A DNA stretch of 64,000 bases from Collinsella aerofaciens (GCF_028207065.1 NZ_JAQLFP010000003.1:35482-99481); one strand, 5' to 3'; shown: positions 17,012-25,397, numbered from the stretch's first letter. The notes: generated from the sequence alone by a model not told the origin. Numbers and translations are program-made.

Positions 17012-17110
17012 AGTCCATCTCCTTCTTGGGAAGAGGGAGCTGGCCCATCTGCTTCTGGACCCATTGTATCTAAAAACGAACGAATGTTCTATACATAACA
17101 TTGCTATTAG

Positions 17111-17144
17111 ATAATTAGACAAACATCTAAATATCGAGTATAGT
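17111..17144 (+). promoter_or_regulatory. SdpR-type promoter with overlapping inverted-repeat operator
   Basis: TTAGAC (17115-17120), an 18-nt spacer and TATAGT (17139-17144) form a promoter. The inverted repeat ATAATTAGA-CAAACA-TCTAAATAT (17111-17134, 8 of 9 positions paired) covers its -35 and spacer, the usual place for an ArsR-type autorepressor. Confidence 0.6.
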
Positions 17145-17178
17145 GTGCACGTCGCGAGAGATAGCGAGAGGAGGTTCT

Positions 17179-17457
17179 ATGCCGGGAGAGGGTTTTAAGG
17201 CGCTGGCCGATCCTACGCGGCGGCGCATTTTGGAACTGCTGCGCGAGGGCAATTGCACGGCGGGGGAGCTTGCCAAGCATTTCGATATCAGTAAGCCGTC
17301 GCTGAGCCATCACTTGGCGACGCTTAAAAACGCCGGGTTGGTGACCGACGAGCGCCATGGCCAAAACATCGTATACAGCTTAAACACCACCGTCATGCAG
17401 GATTTAATTGGCTGGTTTATGGGTATTACAAACAATGAAGGTGATAAGGATGAATAA
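17179..17457 (+). CDS. ArsR-family autorepressor (SdpR-like)
   Basis: A 92-residue winged helix-turn-helix protein: FKALADPTRRRILELLREGNCTAGELAKHF, then ISKPSLSHHLATLKNAGLVTDERHGQNIVYSLN. No metal-binding cysteine cluster is present, which fits SdpR rather than metal-sensing ArsR members. ATG 17179 follows GAGAGGAGG. Its end overlaps the start of the SdpI-like gene by 8 nt, as in sdpRI of Bacillus, where the repressor is held at the membrane by SdpI when the cognate toxin is sensed. Confidence 0.88.
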   Translation: MPGEGFKALADPTRRRILELLREGNCTAGELAKHFDISKPSLSHHLATLKNAGLVTDERHGQNIVYSLNTTVMQDLIGWFMGITNNEGDKDE

Positions 17458-18154
17458 CGAAAACAAGGGCATTCACCCCACAGGGGTATCGTCGCGCGTG
17501 TGGATTGCGCTGGTCGCTCTGTGCGTCGCCAATGTCGTAGCGCACCTCATGGTGATGCCGAGCCTGCCTGCGCAGATTCCCACGCACTGGGGCGCGAACG
17601 GCGCTGTCGACGGTTGGGGTCCTAGCTGGATGGCCTCCGCGCTCGGCGTGCTGCCTCTGGCGCTTCTCGCAATGTTCTGCGTGGTGCCGCGCATCGATCC
17701 CAAAGGTGAGGCATATCGAACCTCGGGTAAGTTCTATCAGGGCTTCGTAATTGCCTTCACCTTGTTCATGTGCGCCATAAGCTGGCTGGGAGAGCTTACG
17801 GTCTGGGGCGTGGTGCCGGCGGCCGGTTCGGTCAACGTGCTGATTTCCGGTGCTGCCGGTTTGCTGTTCATTGGTGTGGGTAACTACTTGCCGCGTGTGA
17901 AGCAGAACTATACGCTCGGTATCAAGACGCCCTGGGCGCTTGCCGATCCCGAGAACTGGCGCCGTACGCAGCGTTTTGGCGGTGCCTGCTTTATGGTGCT
18001 GGGTATTGGCCTGATTGTGATGGGCGTGGCGGGTAGCGTGCTTTCGAGTGAAGTCGTCGCCGCGGTGATTGCGGTGCTGGCGTTTGGTTCAGCTGGCGCT
18101 GCCTACGTCTATTCGTATCTGCTGTGGCGCAAATCGCAGCGAGCCGTTCGCTAA
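17450..18154 (+). CDS. SdpI-family membrane protein (DUF1648)
   Basis: A 234-residue polytopic membrane protein with about six hydrophobic segments. The DUF1648 block is near the N-terminus (MPSLPAQIPTHWGANGAVDGWG, about residues 37-58), and the SdpI domain (NYLPRVKQNYTLGIKTPWALADPENWRRTQRFGG) is near 145-178. SdpI gives immunity to the SdpC killing factor in Bacillus and controls SdpR. No sdpABC toxin genes lie nearby, so here it is probably an orphan immunity or stress-response module. ATG 17450 overlaps the upstream gene. Confidence 0.88.
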   Translation: MNNENKGIHPTGVSSRVWIALVALCVANVVAHLMVMPSLPAQIPTHWGANGAVDGWGPSWMASALGVLPLALLAMFCVVPRIDPKGEAYRTSGKFYQGFVIAFTLFMCAISWLGELTVWGVVPAAGSVNVLISGAAGLLFIGVGNYLPRVKQNYTLGIKTPWALADPENWRRTQRFGGACFMVLGIGLIVMGVAGSVLSSEVVAAVIAVLAFGSAGAAYVYSYLLWRKSQRAVR

Positions 18155-18219
18155 GGTTGCGGAAAACTAGCGTACGCAGTTCATAGTGTGTTCCGGGGGA
18201 CTTTTCCCAGGTAGTATTA

Positions 18220-18250
18220 GGGGGTGTGGGCAACCATGCCCCTTTTTCGT
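18220..18250 (+). terminator. Terminator after the SdpI-like gene
   Basis: GGGGTGTGGGC and GCCCC form a GC-rich hairpin (core GGGC-AACCAT-GCCC) followed by CTTTTTCG. Confidence 0.65.
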
Positions 18251-18276
18251 TAAATTTCAGAGCTGGTTACCTCATT

Positions 18277-18298
18277 TCGTTTCCACTAAAACGAAAAC
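18277..18298. repeat. Perfect inverted repeat in the ettA leader
   Basis: TTTCGTTT-CCACTA-AAACGAAA is an 8-bp perfect palindrome 42 nt before the ettA start. It could be an operator or a 5' UTR hairpin. Confidence 0.4.
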
Positions 18299-18339
18299 AA
18301 GAATAGGGAAACAGCAGGTAGAAAGGATAAAACAGGCAA

Positions 18340-20019
18340 ATGGCGGAGTTTATCTACCAGATGTATCAGGCTCGTAAGGCCCATGGCGACAAGGTGATTC
18401 TTGACGACGTGACCCTGAGCTTCTACCCCGGTGCCAAGATCGGTGTCGTGGGTCCTAACGGCATGGGTAAGTCGACCCTGCTCAAGATCATGGCTGGCAT
18501 CGAGGAGGTCTCCAACGGCGATGCCAGGCTCACCCCCGGCTACACCGTGGGCATCCTGCAGCAGGAGCCGCCGCTCGACGACGACAAGACCGTCATCGAG
18601 AACGTGCGCATGGCATTTGGCGGCATGATCGCCAAGGTCGATCGCTTCAACAAGATCGGCGAGGAGATGTGCGACCCGGACTGTGACATGGACGCCCTCA
18701 TGGCCGAGATGGGAAAGCTCCAGGACGAGATTGATACCGCCGACGGCTGGGATATCGATTCCAAGCTCGGCCAGGCCATGGACGCCCTGCAGCTGCCCGA
18801 TTCCGACATGCCGGTCAACGTGCTTTCCGGCGGCGAGCGCCGTCGCGTGGCCCTGTGCAAGCTGCTGCTCGAGGCTCCCGACCTGCTGCTGCTCGACGAG
18901 CCCACGAACCACCTGGACGCCGAGTCGATCCTGTGGCTCGAGCACTTCCTGCACAACTACCAGGGCGCGGTGCTTGCCGTCACACACGATCGCTACTTCC
19001 TGGATAACGTTGCCGAGTGGATCTGCGAGGTCGACCGCGGTCACCTTTATCCCTACAAGGGCAACTACTCCACGTATCTGGAGACCAAGGCCGCCCGTAT
19101 CGAGGCGCAGGGCAACCGCGACGCCAAGCTCGCCAAGCGCATGGAGGCCGAGCTCGAGTGGGTACGCAGCTCACCCAAGGCCCGTCAGGCCAAGAACAAG
19201 GCCCGCCTGGCTCGCTACGAGGAGATGGAGGCCGAGGCCCGCGCAAGCCAGAAGCTCGACTGGACCGACATCCGTATCCCTGTGGGCCCGCGTCTGGGCA
19301 ACAAGGTGCTCGAGGCCCATCATCTGCACAAGGAGTTCGATGGCCGCGTGCTCATCGATGACCTTTCGTTCACCCTGCCGCGCAACGGCATCGTGGGCGT
19401 TATCGGCCCCAACGGCGTGGGCAAGACTACGCTCTTCAAGACCATCGTGGGCCTGGAGCCGCTGACTTCGGGCGAGCTCGAGGTGGGCGAGACCGTCAAG
19501 ATTTCTTACGTCGACCAGAACCGTTCTGGCATCGACCCCGACAAGAACCTGTGGGAGGTCGTCTCGGACGGCCTGGACCACATGATGGTCGGCGAGACCG
19601 AGGTTCCGAGCCGCGCTTATGTGGCGAGCTTTGGCTTTAAGGGCCAGGACCAGCAGAAGCGCGCTGGCGTACTCTCCGGTGGCGAGCGCAACCGTCTGAA
19701 CCTGGCGCTCACGCTCAAGCAGGGCGGCAACCTGCTGCTCCTCGACGAGCCCACGAACGATCTCGACGTCGAGACGCTGTCCTCACTCGAGGCGGCGCTG
19801 CTCGAGTTCCCGGGCTGCTCGGTGGTTATTAGCCACGACCGTATGTTCCTGGACCGCGTCGCCACGCACATTCTGGCGTGGGAGGGCACCGACGAGAATC
19901 CGGGCAACTGGTATTGGTTCGAGGGCAACTTCGAGGCCTATCAGGCCAACCGCATCGAGCGCCTGGGCGAGGACGCAGCCCAGCCGCATCGTATTCACCG
20001 CAAGCTGACGCGTGACTAG
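18340..20019 (+). CDS. ettA: Energy-dependent translational throttle protein EttA (ABC-F)
   Basis: A 559-residue soluble ABC-F ATPase that binds the ribosomal E site and gates early elongation according to ATP/ADP ratio. Two ABC domains are complete: Walker A GPNGMGKST near residue 39 and GPNGVGKTT near 357; signature plus Walker B LSGGERRRVALCKLL / LLLLDEPTNHLD and LSGGERNRLNLALTL / LLLLDEPTNDLD. The arm insertion and the linker with the LEWVRSSPKARQAKNKARLARYEEM helix are typical of EttA rather than Uup or YheS. There are no transmembrane segments. It is followed 4 nt after its stop by the first copy of the dispersed foldback element. Confidence 0.95.
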   Translation: MAEFIYQMYQARKAHGDKVILDDVTLSFYPGAKIGVVGPNGMGKSTLLKIMAGIEEVSNGDARLTPGYTVGILQQEPPLDDDKTVIENVRMAFGGMIAKVDRFNKIGEEMCDPDCDMDALMAEMGKLQDEIDTADGWDIDSKLGQAMDALQLPDSDMPVNVLSGGERRRVALCKLLLEAPDLLLLDEPTNHLDAESILWLEHFLHNYQGAVLAVTHDRYFLDNVAEWICEVDRGHLYPYKGNYSTYLETKAARIEAQGNRDAKLAKRMEAELEWVRSSPKARQAKNKARLARYEEMEAEARASQKLDWTDIRIPVGPRLGNKVLEAHHLHKEFDGRVLIDDLSFTLPRNGIVGVIGPNGVGKTTLFKTIVGLEPLTSGELEVGETVKISYVDQNRSGIDPDKNLWEVVSDGLDHMMVGETEVPSRAYVASFGFKGQDQQKRAGVLSGGERNRLNLALTLKQGGNLLLLDEPTNDLDVETLSSLEAALLEFPGCSVVISHDRMFLDRVATHILAWEGTDENPGNWYWFEGNFEAYQANRIERLGEDAAQPHRIHRKLTRD

Positions 20020-20023
20020 TTTT

Positions 20024-20170
20024 GTTACGCGGTTTTTCCAAACCGCGTAACGAGTTGACGCTGCAAACGCCCCTAGGCGGCAATCTGACGTTCAATCGTC
20101 GGTCGCGTACCAAAGTACGCTTCCCTCCTCTTTCACGTCACCTTGCTCGCTTAGGGGCGTTTTCGCTGAC
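20024..20170 (+). repeat. Stop-proximal foldback element, copy 1 (after ettA)
   Basis: A 28-nt hairpin (GTTACGCGGTTT-TTCC-AAACCGCGTAAC, 12-bp perfect stem) begins 4 nt after the ettA stop. After the 5-nt spacer GAGTT comes a 114-nt foldback (20057-20170) running from GACGCTGCAAACGCC to GGCGTTTTCGCTGAC. Its arms AAACGCCCCTAGGCG and CGCTTAGGGGCGTTT pair with one G.T, and an inner hairpin GCGTAC-CAAA-GTACGC sits at the tip. The same architecture recurs at 35461-35607 and 55629-55776. Confidence 0.9.
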
Positions 20171-20232
20171 TTTTGCTCAACCTGAGAGAATAAAAATGCG
20201 GTGAACGTTTTTGTGACGTTCGCCGCGTTTTG

Positions 20233-21534
20233 CTATTCGTTGGATTCTTCAACCTTGTCGATGGTCCAGGTGGCTCCGAGGCCTCCGGTGGTGTTGCGGC
20301 GGATGCGCACGGCAACCTCGCGACGCTCGCCGGCCTGCGTGTAGCGCAGGGGGAAGCTTGCGCGGTTTCGCGCGGCCTCGATGGTGCCGCGTTCGCGGGC
20401 GATCCAGTAGTACTCGCCGACGATGCCGAGCGTGTCGGCGCCGTAGGGGAGATAGGTCGACAACTGGTGCAGAAGCGGGCCGGGGCAGAAGACCTCGGTT
20501 GCGAAATCGACGGGGAAGTCCTCGGGGATGGTCGGTGCTGCGGGTGCGGGGGTTGGGGCCGCTGCGGGTGCCGAAGCCGGTGCGGATGCAGGTATTTGGT
20601 CGCAAGCAGCGGCGGGCATGGATTCGATGACGGGTGCGGGCTCCGGCGTTACTTCCGGCTTGATCTCGGAATCTGCGGGCTTCACGGTGACGGGCGCGTC
20701 TGCAACTGCGGTTTCAACCTCAACCTGCGTCGCGTTCTCATTCTCGACGCTCGACTTTACCTCGATGGGTGTGGATGCCATGGTGGTGATGCCGGCGTTT
20801 GCGTTCTCGGGGTCATAGACGACCGTGAGTGAGATGGCGGGCTGCGGTGTCTCGGGCTCCGGCGCCGACTCGGTAGCGTCTTGATCGGCGGGCTCGTCAG
20901 ACTGATTGCCCTGGGCCTCGTCGCCAAAGACATCGCTGTTTTGGAACGCAGGCGTCTCGGGTTGGCCGGCGGTTTCTTCGGTTGTCGACTTGGGGGTCTC
21001 GTTGAGCTCCGCAGCGGCTTCCTGCTCTGACATGGCTTTGGGATCGGTCGTGGCGGCGATTTCGGTTTCGGCTTCTGCTGTTACCTCAATAGCGACTTCG
21101 ATCTCTGTCTCGGGCTCGGGTTCCGGAGCGACTTCGGCCACGGGCTCGGGATGCTTAACGTGCTTGGGACGTACGGCCTTGAGGTCCTTCTCGCCGCGCT
21201 TTTTCTTTTTGTAGGACTGCTTGGCGCCCTTGGCTGCCTTGGGCTTGTCCTCGCCTTTGGCAAGGGCGGTATCCCAGGCCTCGTTGGCGATGACGGTGGC
21301 ATACAGGCGACCGCCCTTAAAGACGGTCAGCTTAATGCAGTCGTCGAGTTCCTCGAGCAACTCGCGCGTGGACTCGAAGCCCAGGTCATAAGCGGCCATG
21401 TCGCCGGCGGCGAGCGCCTCCTCGACCTGCGTCATAAACGTTTGCTTACCGCACCCAATCGCGTCGCGCAGCAGGCGATACAGATAGATGTGGTTGCCCA
21501 GCGATAGCGTGGGCTTAACTATTGTCTTGCTCAT
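20233..21534 (-). CDS. Conserved hypothetical protein with long Ala/Pro/Glu-rich linker
   Basis: A 433-residue protein in three parts. The N-terminal globular part (about residues 1-95, SKTIVKPTLSLGNHIYLYRLLRDAIGCG... KLTVFKGGRLYATVIANEAWDTAL) is followed by a lysine-rich patch (KQSYKKKKRGEKDLK). A low-complexity region rich in E, P, A, T and V spans about 125-340. A C-terminal globular part (about 345-433) is rich in aromatic and arginine residues (YWIARERGTIEAARNRASFPLRY). No signal peptide or membrane segment is seen and no known family was recognised. ATG 21534 has GAGGAGA upstream. It converges with ettA. Confidence 0.75.
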   Translation of the reverse strand: MSKTIVKPTLSLGNHIYLYRLLRDAIGCGKQTFMTQVEEALAAGDMAAYDLGFESTRELLEELDDCIKLTVFKGGRLYATVIANEAWDTALAKGEDKPKAAKGAKQSYKKKKRGEKDLKAVRPKHVKHPEPVAEVAPEPEPETEIEVAIEVTAEAETEIAATTDPKAMSEQEAAAELNETPKSTTEETAGQPETPAFQNSDVFGDEAQGNQSDEPADQDATESAPEPETPQPAISLTVVYDPENANAGITTMASTPIEVKSSVENENATQVEVETAVADAPVTVKPADSEIKPEVTPEPAPVIESMPAAACDQIPASAPASAPAAAPTPAPAAPTIPEDFPVDFATEVFCPGPLLHQLSTYLPYGADTLGIVGEYYWIARERGTIEAARNRASFPLRYTQAGERREVAVRIRRNTTGGLGATWTIDKVEESNE

Positions 21535-21669
21535 GGCAAATCTCCTCTTTACACACCAAAGCATCTTACCATCGCACAGGGCTTGCCATCTCGTCGCCCA
21601 AGGCAAACGGGCGCGAACCGCTATCGATTCGCGCCCGTTGTACAGGTTGCCTATCTGGGGATGCAGTGC

Positions 21670-22620
21670 CTAGTTGCCCGATGTCGTGCCTTGGCTTGAA
21701 CTGTCAGATGTCATGCCCGATGTGGTGCCACTCGAATTGCTGTTGCTGCTGTTTGCTGTGCCCGTTCCCGACGTGGTGTCGCTCGTCTGGTCGCCCGTGC
21801 TCGGTTGAGAGCCGTCAGTCGTTTGGCTTGAGTCGGTCGTGCCGGATTGCGTACCGCTGTTGGCCGTAGAGGAATCGGTGCCCTGCGATTGGTTTTGGGT
21901 GTTCGAGGACGAATTGGCAGAGGCAGAACTGTCTTGCGTGTCGTCCGTCTGTGCCTGCTGATCCTGCGACTGGGTGTTGCCATTTGCATCGCTCTCGGTC
22001 GTGCGCGACGACAGGATTGGCTCGGGACGCTCGCCCAGACCCTCACCGGCAGTGGTGATAAGGATGGCGCCGGCGCAGGCGATGACCGCGACGATGGCGA
22101 TGGCGATCGAGAAGACGATGACCTTCTTTTGCGTCTGGCTGCGCTCTGCTGCCGCCTTGGCGCGCAGGCTGTCGGGGGCGACGCGCGCCGTGGTCGCGCG
22201 CCCCGCAATTTGGCGCATCTCCTGCGTAGTTGCGGCGCCACCTAGGTGCTCCTCGACATCGGGTTCAACGGGCTCGTAGGCGCCGGCAGGGTAGTCGACA
22301 GCGGCATGCGTGCCCTTGATTGCTTCGGCGCTGGCAGAGATAAAGTGGCGGTAGACCTGCGAGGACACAACGGTGATGACCGAGCTCACGGCGGCGCCAA
22401 TTACTGAACCAGCGATACCAATCTTGGAGGCAAGCGCGACGCTCGTGGCGGCAGCTGCGGCGCCGGCGATGATTTGGGGAATGGAGATATCGTCGAACAG
22501 GCCCTTTTTGGGCGCGATAGCCATGGTCTGTCCGATGGAATGGTTCTCGTGCACGCCGTTGTTGAGCGATGCCGGCGTCATGACGCGCGTGCGCGGCGCG
22601 TCGGTGTACTTGGTTGTCAT
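21670..22620 (-). CDS. Hypothetical membrane protein with Ser/Thr-rich tail
   Basis: A 316-residue protein. Its N-terminal third contains a glycine/alanine-rich hydrophobic stretch (IPQIIAGAAAAATSVALASKIGIAGSVIGAAVSSVITVVSS, about residues 48-88). A single strong transmembrane helix (VIVFSIAIAIVAVIACAGAILITTAGEG) lies near residue 170. The C-terminal 110 residues are an extremely S/T/N/Q/G-rich low-complexity tail, probably extracellular. No family was recognised. Located next to another low-complexity protein on the same strand; surface or envelope function is an inference from architecture only. Confidence 0.7.
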   Translation of the reverse strand: MTTKYTDAPRTRVMTPASLNNGVHENHSIGQTMAIAPKKGLFDDISIPQIIAGAAAAATSVALASKIGIAGSVIGAAVSSVITVVSSQVYRHFISASAEAIKGTHAAVDYPAGAYEPVEPDVEEHLGGAATTQEMRQIAGRATTARVAPDSLRAKAAAERSQTQKKVIVFSIAIAIVAVIACAGAILITTAGEGLGERPEPILSSRTTESDANGNTQSQDQQAQTDDTQDSSASANSSSNTQNQSQGTDSSTANSGTQSGTTDSSQTTDGSQPSTGDQTSDTTSGTGTANSSNSNSSGTTSGMTSDSSSQGTTSGN

Positions 22621-22797
22621 ACGGGGTCCTCCCGGTTCGTTTAGTGCTGCGACAGGTTGTTCAGCCCTCAGGGTACCCAGTCGGTGTGAACCGGAGATGG
22701 ATTCGCCCGCAACACCATCAACTCACCAAAGCGCGAAACTTCTTCTCAGGCTGATCGAATGAAGACGGGGCGAATCGTTCGGATGTCGAAAGGAAGG

Positions 22798-22827
22798 TTG
22801 ACCGGATTTGAAATCCCGTGGAATAAT
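22798..22827 (+). promoter_or_regulatory. Promoter of the LicT-type gene with internal palindrome
   Basis: TTGACC (22798-22803), an 18-nt spacer and AATAAT (22822-22827). The spacer contains GGATTT-G-AAATCC (22804-22816), a perfect palindrome placed where a repressor would block RNA polymerase. The remaining part of this 248-nt intergenic region shows nothing recognisable. Confidence 0.5.
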
Positions 22828-22868
22828 CGGGCTCGCGGCGCTGTTGCTTGCGCCGGGTAGGGAGCGTC

Positions 22869-23705
22869 ATGAAAATCCTTAAGCGGATCAACAACAATAC
22901 GGTTATCTGCGTAAACGCCAAGGGCCGTGAACTCGTGGCAATTGGCCGCGGTATCGGGTTTCCCAATGGCCCCGATGAGGTCACACTCGATAAGATCGAG
23001 CGAACCTTCTACGGTGTCGACTCGCGCTACCTAGCGCTGCTCGACGAGATCGATCCTCAGGTGATGGAGTTCTCCGCCCAGATTGCCGATATCGCTCGCT
23101 CCAACATCTCGCGCGAGCTCTCGGCAAACCTTCCCTTTACCATGGCTGACCATATCGCCTTTGCCATCAAACGCTGCCGCGAGCATATGTTTGTGCAGAT
23201 GCCGCTCTCCTATGATGTGCAGCAGATGTACCCCATTGAGTACAAGATCGCCAAGTTCGCGATCGAGGGCATCAATCGCGGCTTCAACGTCAAGATGCCG
23301 CGGGGGGAGGCGAGCGGTATCGCACTCTGTATCGTCAACAGCGTGGTCGCCTCGTCTTCAAAGGCCAAATCCAATACGGTGCGTAAGGACGAGGTGATGC
23401 TCGAGAGCTTCACCAAGATTATCGAATCCGAGCTGGGAGTTTGCGTGGACCGCGACGGCTTTGACTTTTGCCGTTATGCCACGCACGTGCGCTACCTGTT
23501 AGAACGCGTGCAGACAGGAGAGCCCCTTAACACGGAGAACGGCGCGCTTTACGGACCGCTCTGCGAGCAGCATCCCGACGTGGCCGTGTGCGTCGACCGC
23601 ATGGCCGCGCTTATCGAAGAGCGCTTTGACGCCGGGCTCGCCGATGAAGAGAAGGTCTACCTGATGCTCCACGTCAATCGCGTCTGCGCGGGATCTAGGT
23701 CCTAA
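22869..23705 (+). CDS. BglG/LicT-family transcriptional antiterminator
   Basis: A 278-residue RNA-binding antiterminator. The CAT RNA-binding domain spans about residues 1-55 (MKILKRINNNTVICVNAKGRELVAIGRGIGF), followed by two PTS-regulated PRD domains (about 65-170 and 170-278). The conserved PRD histidines fall in DHIAFAIKRCREHM, CRYATHVRYLLER and LMLHVNR. Phosphorylation by HPr and the cognate EII controls dimerisation and RNA binding. It precedes a PTS EIIBC gene and an RNA hairpin switch in the gap between them, its probable target. ATG 22869 follows GGTAGGGAG. Confidence 0.92.
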   Translation: MKILKRINNNTVICVNAKGRELVAIGRGIGFPNGPDEVTLDKIERTFYGVDSRYLALLDEIDPQVMEFSAQIADIARSNISRELSANLPFTMADHIAFAIKRCREHMFVQMPLSYDVQQMYPIEYKIAKFAIEGINRGFNVKMPRGEASGIALCIVNSVVASSSKAKSNTVRKDEVMLESFTKIIESELGVCVDRDGFDFCRYATHVRYLLERVQTGEPLNTENGALYGPLCEQHPDVAVCVDRMAALIEERFDAGLADEEKVYLMLHVNRVCAGSRS

Positions 23706-23792
23706 TCGACCGCTCGCCGCTGAAGTTTGACCGTTGGCCGGTTTCGACTTTCGTAAAAGCAACTGTTGGATGTAGTTTCATAGTCACATAAG

Positions 23793-23871
23793 GTGTTATT
23801 CGAGAAGAGCCTCGAAGCATGACGTAGACAGTTCCCTGTCCGCTTTGTGCTTTGGGGCTCTTCTGTTTTTG
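23793..23871 (+). promoter_or_regulatory. RAT-like antiterminator / terminator switch before PTS EIIBC
   Basis: A RAT-like hairpin is formed by GTG + TTCGAG (23793-23804), loop AAGAGC, and CTCGAA + CAT (23811-23820), with an internal loop. A terminator is formed by AGAAGAGCC (23803-23811) with GGCTCTTCT (23856-23864) and is followed by GTTTTTGTC. The two structures share 23803-23811 and are mutually exclusive, as in licT/bglG systems. A nested hairpin GACAG-TTCC-CTGTC (23827-23840) sits in the terminator loop. Confidence 0.65.
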
Positions 23872-23972
23872 TCTTCTTCTTGCTTTTCTCGATTTGCCTC
23901 GTGTCAGGCCTGCCGTAATCGGTTCTTCGCGTGTGCGCAAACGGGAAGACAGAAAAGCAAGGGAGTTCAGCT

Positions 23973-25397
23973 ATGACTGACAATAAGAAAATCGCCGCGG
24001 ACGTGCTCGAGGCCGTCGGTGGCAAGGAGAACGTGACGTTTGTTGCGCACTGTATGACGCGCCTGCGTTTTAACCTCAAAGATATCGATGCCCCCGATAT
24101 CAAAGAAGTGAAGAAGATTGGCGGTGTGTTGGGTGCTCAAATCTCCGGAGGGCAGTTCCAGGTAATCGTGGGCCAAAACGTGCCCAAGGTTTATGACGAG
24201 CTCTGCAAGATCGGCGGCTTTGCCAAGCAGGACGCCATCGACGAGAACCTTGATGCTCCTAAGCAGAAGCTCACACCTAAGGTTATTGGCAATAACATCC
24301 TCAACTACCTGTCAAGCTCCATGGTGCCTATGATCCCCGTCCTAATGTGTGCTGGCCTGTTCAAGACCGTAGCGGTGGTGCTGGGACCTACGATGGCGGG
24401 CGTGCTGTCCGACACAAGCGACCTTTATGTTCTGATGAACATGGTTTATGACGCAGCGTTCTATTTTATCCCCATCTACCTTGGCTATAATGCGGCTAAG
24501 AACATTGGCGTAACGCCTGTCCTCGGTGCCTTTATGGGCGGCATTCTTATCGACCCGACCATGATTCAGCTTGCGACCGATGGAGCTCAGTTCTCCGTTT
24601 ATGGCATTCCCTGCGTCGCCGCAAACTACACAAAGACGGTCCTTCCCATTCTTCTGTCCGTGTGGGCGATGAGTTATATCGAGCGCTTCTTCCGCAAATA
24701 TGTGCCAGATACCCTTTCAACGGTTTTCGCGCCTTTCCTTACCATGGTCGTCGCTGTTCCTGTGTCTCTCTGCGCTCTCGCCCCTGTTGGTTCATGGGCC
24801 GGTAATGCCCTCGCCGCCGGTTTTGAGTTCCTTGGTACTTCCGGTGGTATCGCCGCCATCCTCGGAGGAGGTATTCTGGCGGGTCTTTGGTGCCCAATGA
24901 TTATTACCGGCATGCATGTGGCGGTTGCGATGATTGCCATCGCTAACTATATGACTGTGGGAACCGACAGCTTTGTTTTGGTTGCGACGGGCGTTAGCCT
25001 TTGGGCGACCTTCGGCTGCGAGGTGGCGACTTGGCTCAAGCTGTGCGATAAAGACGAGAAGAGCATGGCATTCGGCTATTTGGTTGCAAACATTGTCGGA
25101 GGCGTCGGCGAGCCTTTCATCTACGGCATGATGCTGCGCTATCGCCGCGTGTTTGTCTGGAAGATTATCGGATCCTTTGTTGCCGGTGCGCTTGCAATCG
25201 CTCTCGGAGCCACGGTTTATACTGCCGGCGCGGCATCTAACTTCTTGGAGTTCCTCGCGTTTGCGGGCGGCGGGACCCAGAATCTCATCAACTTTGGAAT
25301 CGCTGCTGGTGCAGGCTTCCTTGTGAGCGCCTTGGGCACGTATTTCCTGGGCTTTACGGCGGATGAGCTCGAGAATGGTCCCGTTTCCGAGCGTTAA
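23973..25397 (+). CDS. PTS sugar transporter EIIBC (beta-glucoside type, no EIIA)
   Basis: A 474-residue PTS permease. The N-terminal EIIB domain (about residues 1-85) has the phosphorylated cysteine in HCMTRLRFNLKD near residue 27. The EIIC domain (about 110-465) shows about ten membrane segments and the family block GGVGEPFIYGMMLRYRR near 372. An EIIA domain, usual for BglF/BglP-type proteins, is missing at the C-terminus, so an EIIA encoded elsewhere must supply phosphate. It imports and phosphorylates a sugar or glycoside under LicT-type control from the neighbouring gene. AAGGGAG precedes ATG 23973; a terminator follows. Confidence 0.9.
   Translation: MTDNKKIAADVLEAVGGKENVTFVAHCMTRLRFNLKDIDAPDIKEVKKIGGVLGAQISGGQFQVIVGQNVPKVYDELCKIGGFAKQDAIDENLDAPKQKLTPKVIGNNILNYLSSSMVPMIPVLMCAGLFKTVAVVLGPTMAGVLSDTSDLYVLMNMVYDAAFYFIPIYLGYNAAKNIGVTPVLGAFMGGILIDPTMIQLATDGAQFSVYGIPCVAANYTKTVLPILLSVWAMSYIERFFRKYVPDTLSTVFAPFLTMVVAVPVSLCALAPVGSWAGNALAAGFEFLGTSGGIAAILGGGILAGLWCPMIITGMHVAVAMIAIANYMTVGTDSFVLVATGVSLWATFGCEVATWLKLCDKDEKSMAFGYLVANIVGGVGEPFIYGMMLRYRRVFVWKIIGSFVAGALAIALGATVYTAGAASNFLEFLAFAGGGTQNLINFGIAAGAGFLVSALGTYFLGFTADELENGPVSER

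Noticed and set aside
20024-20170. Foldback element interpreted as a plain intrinsic terminator
   Set aside because: The first hairpin is followed by no U-tract and the element is far longer and more conserved than terminators need; termination by its second part is still possible.
20024-20170. Foldback element interpreted as a tRNA or CRISPR repeat
   Set aside because: No cloverleaf, anticodon or CCA-type end, and the copies are dispersed tens of kilobases apart without spacers.
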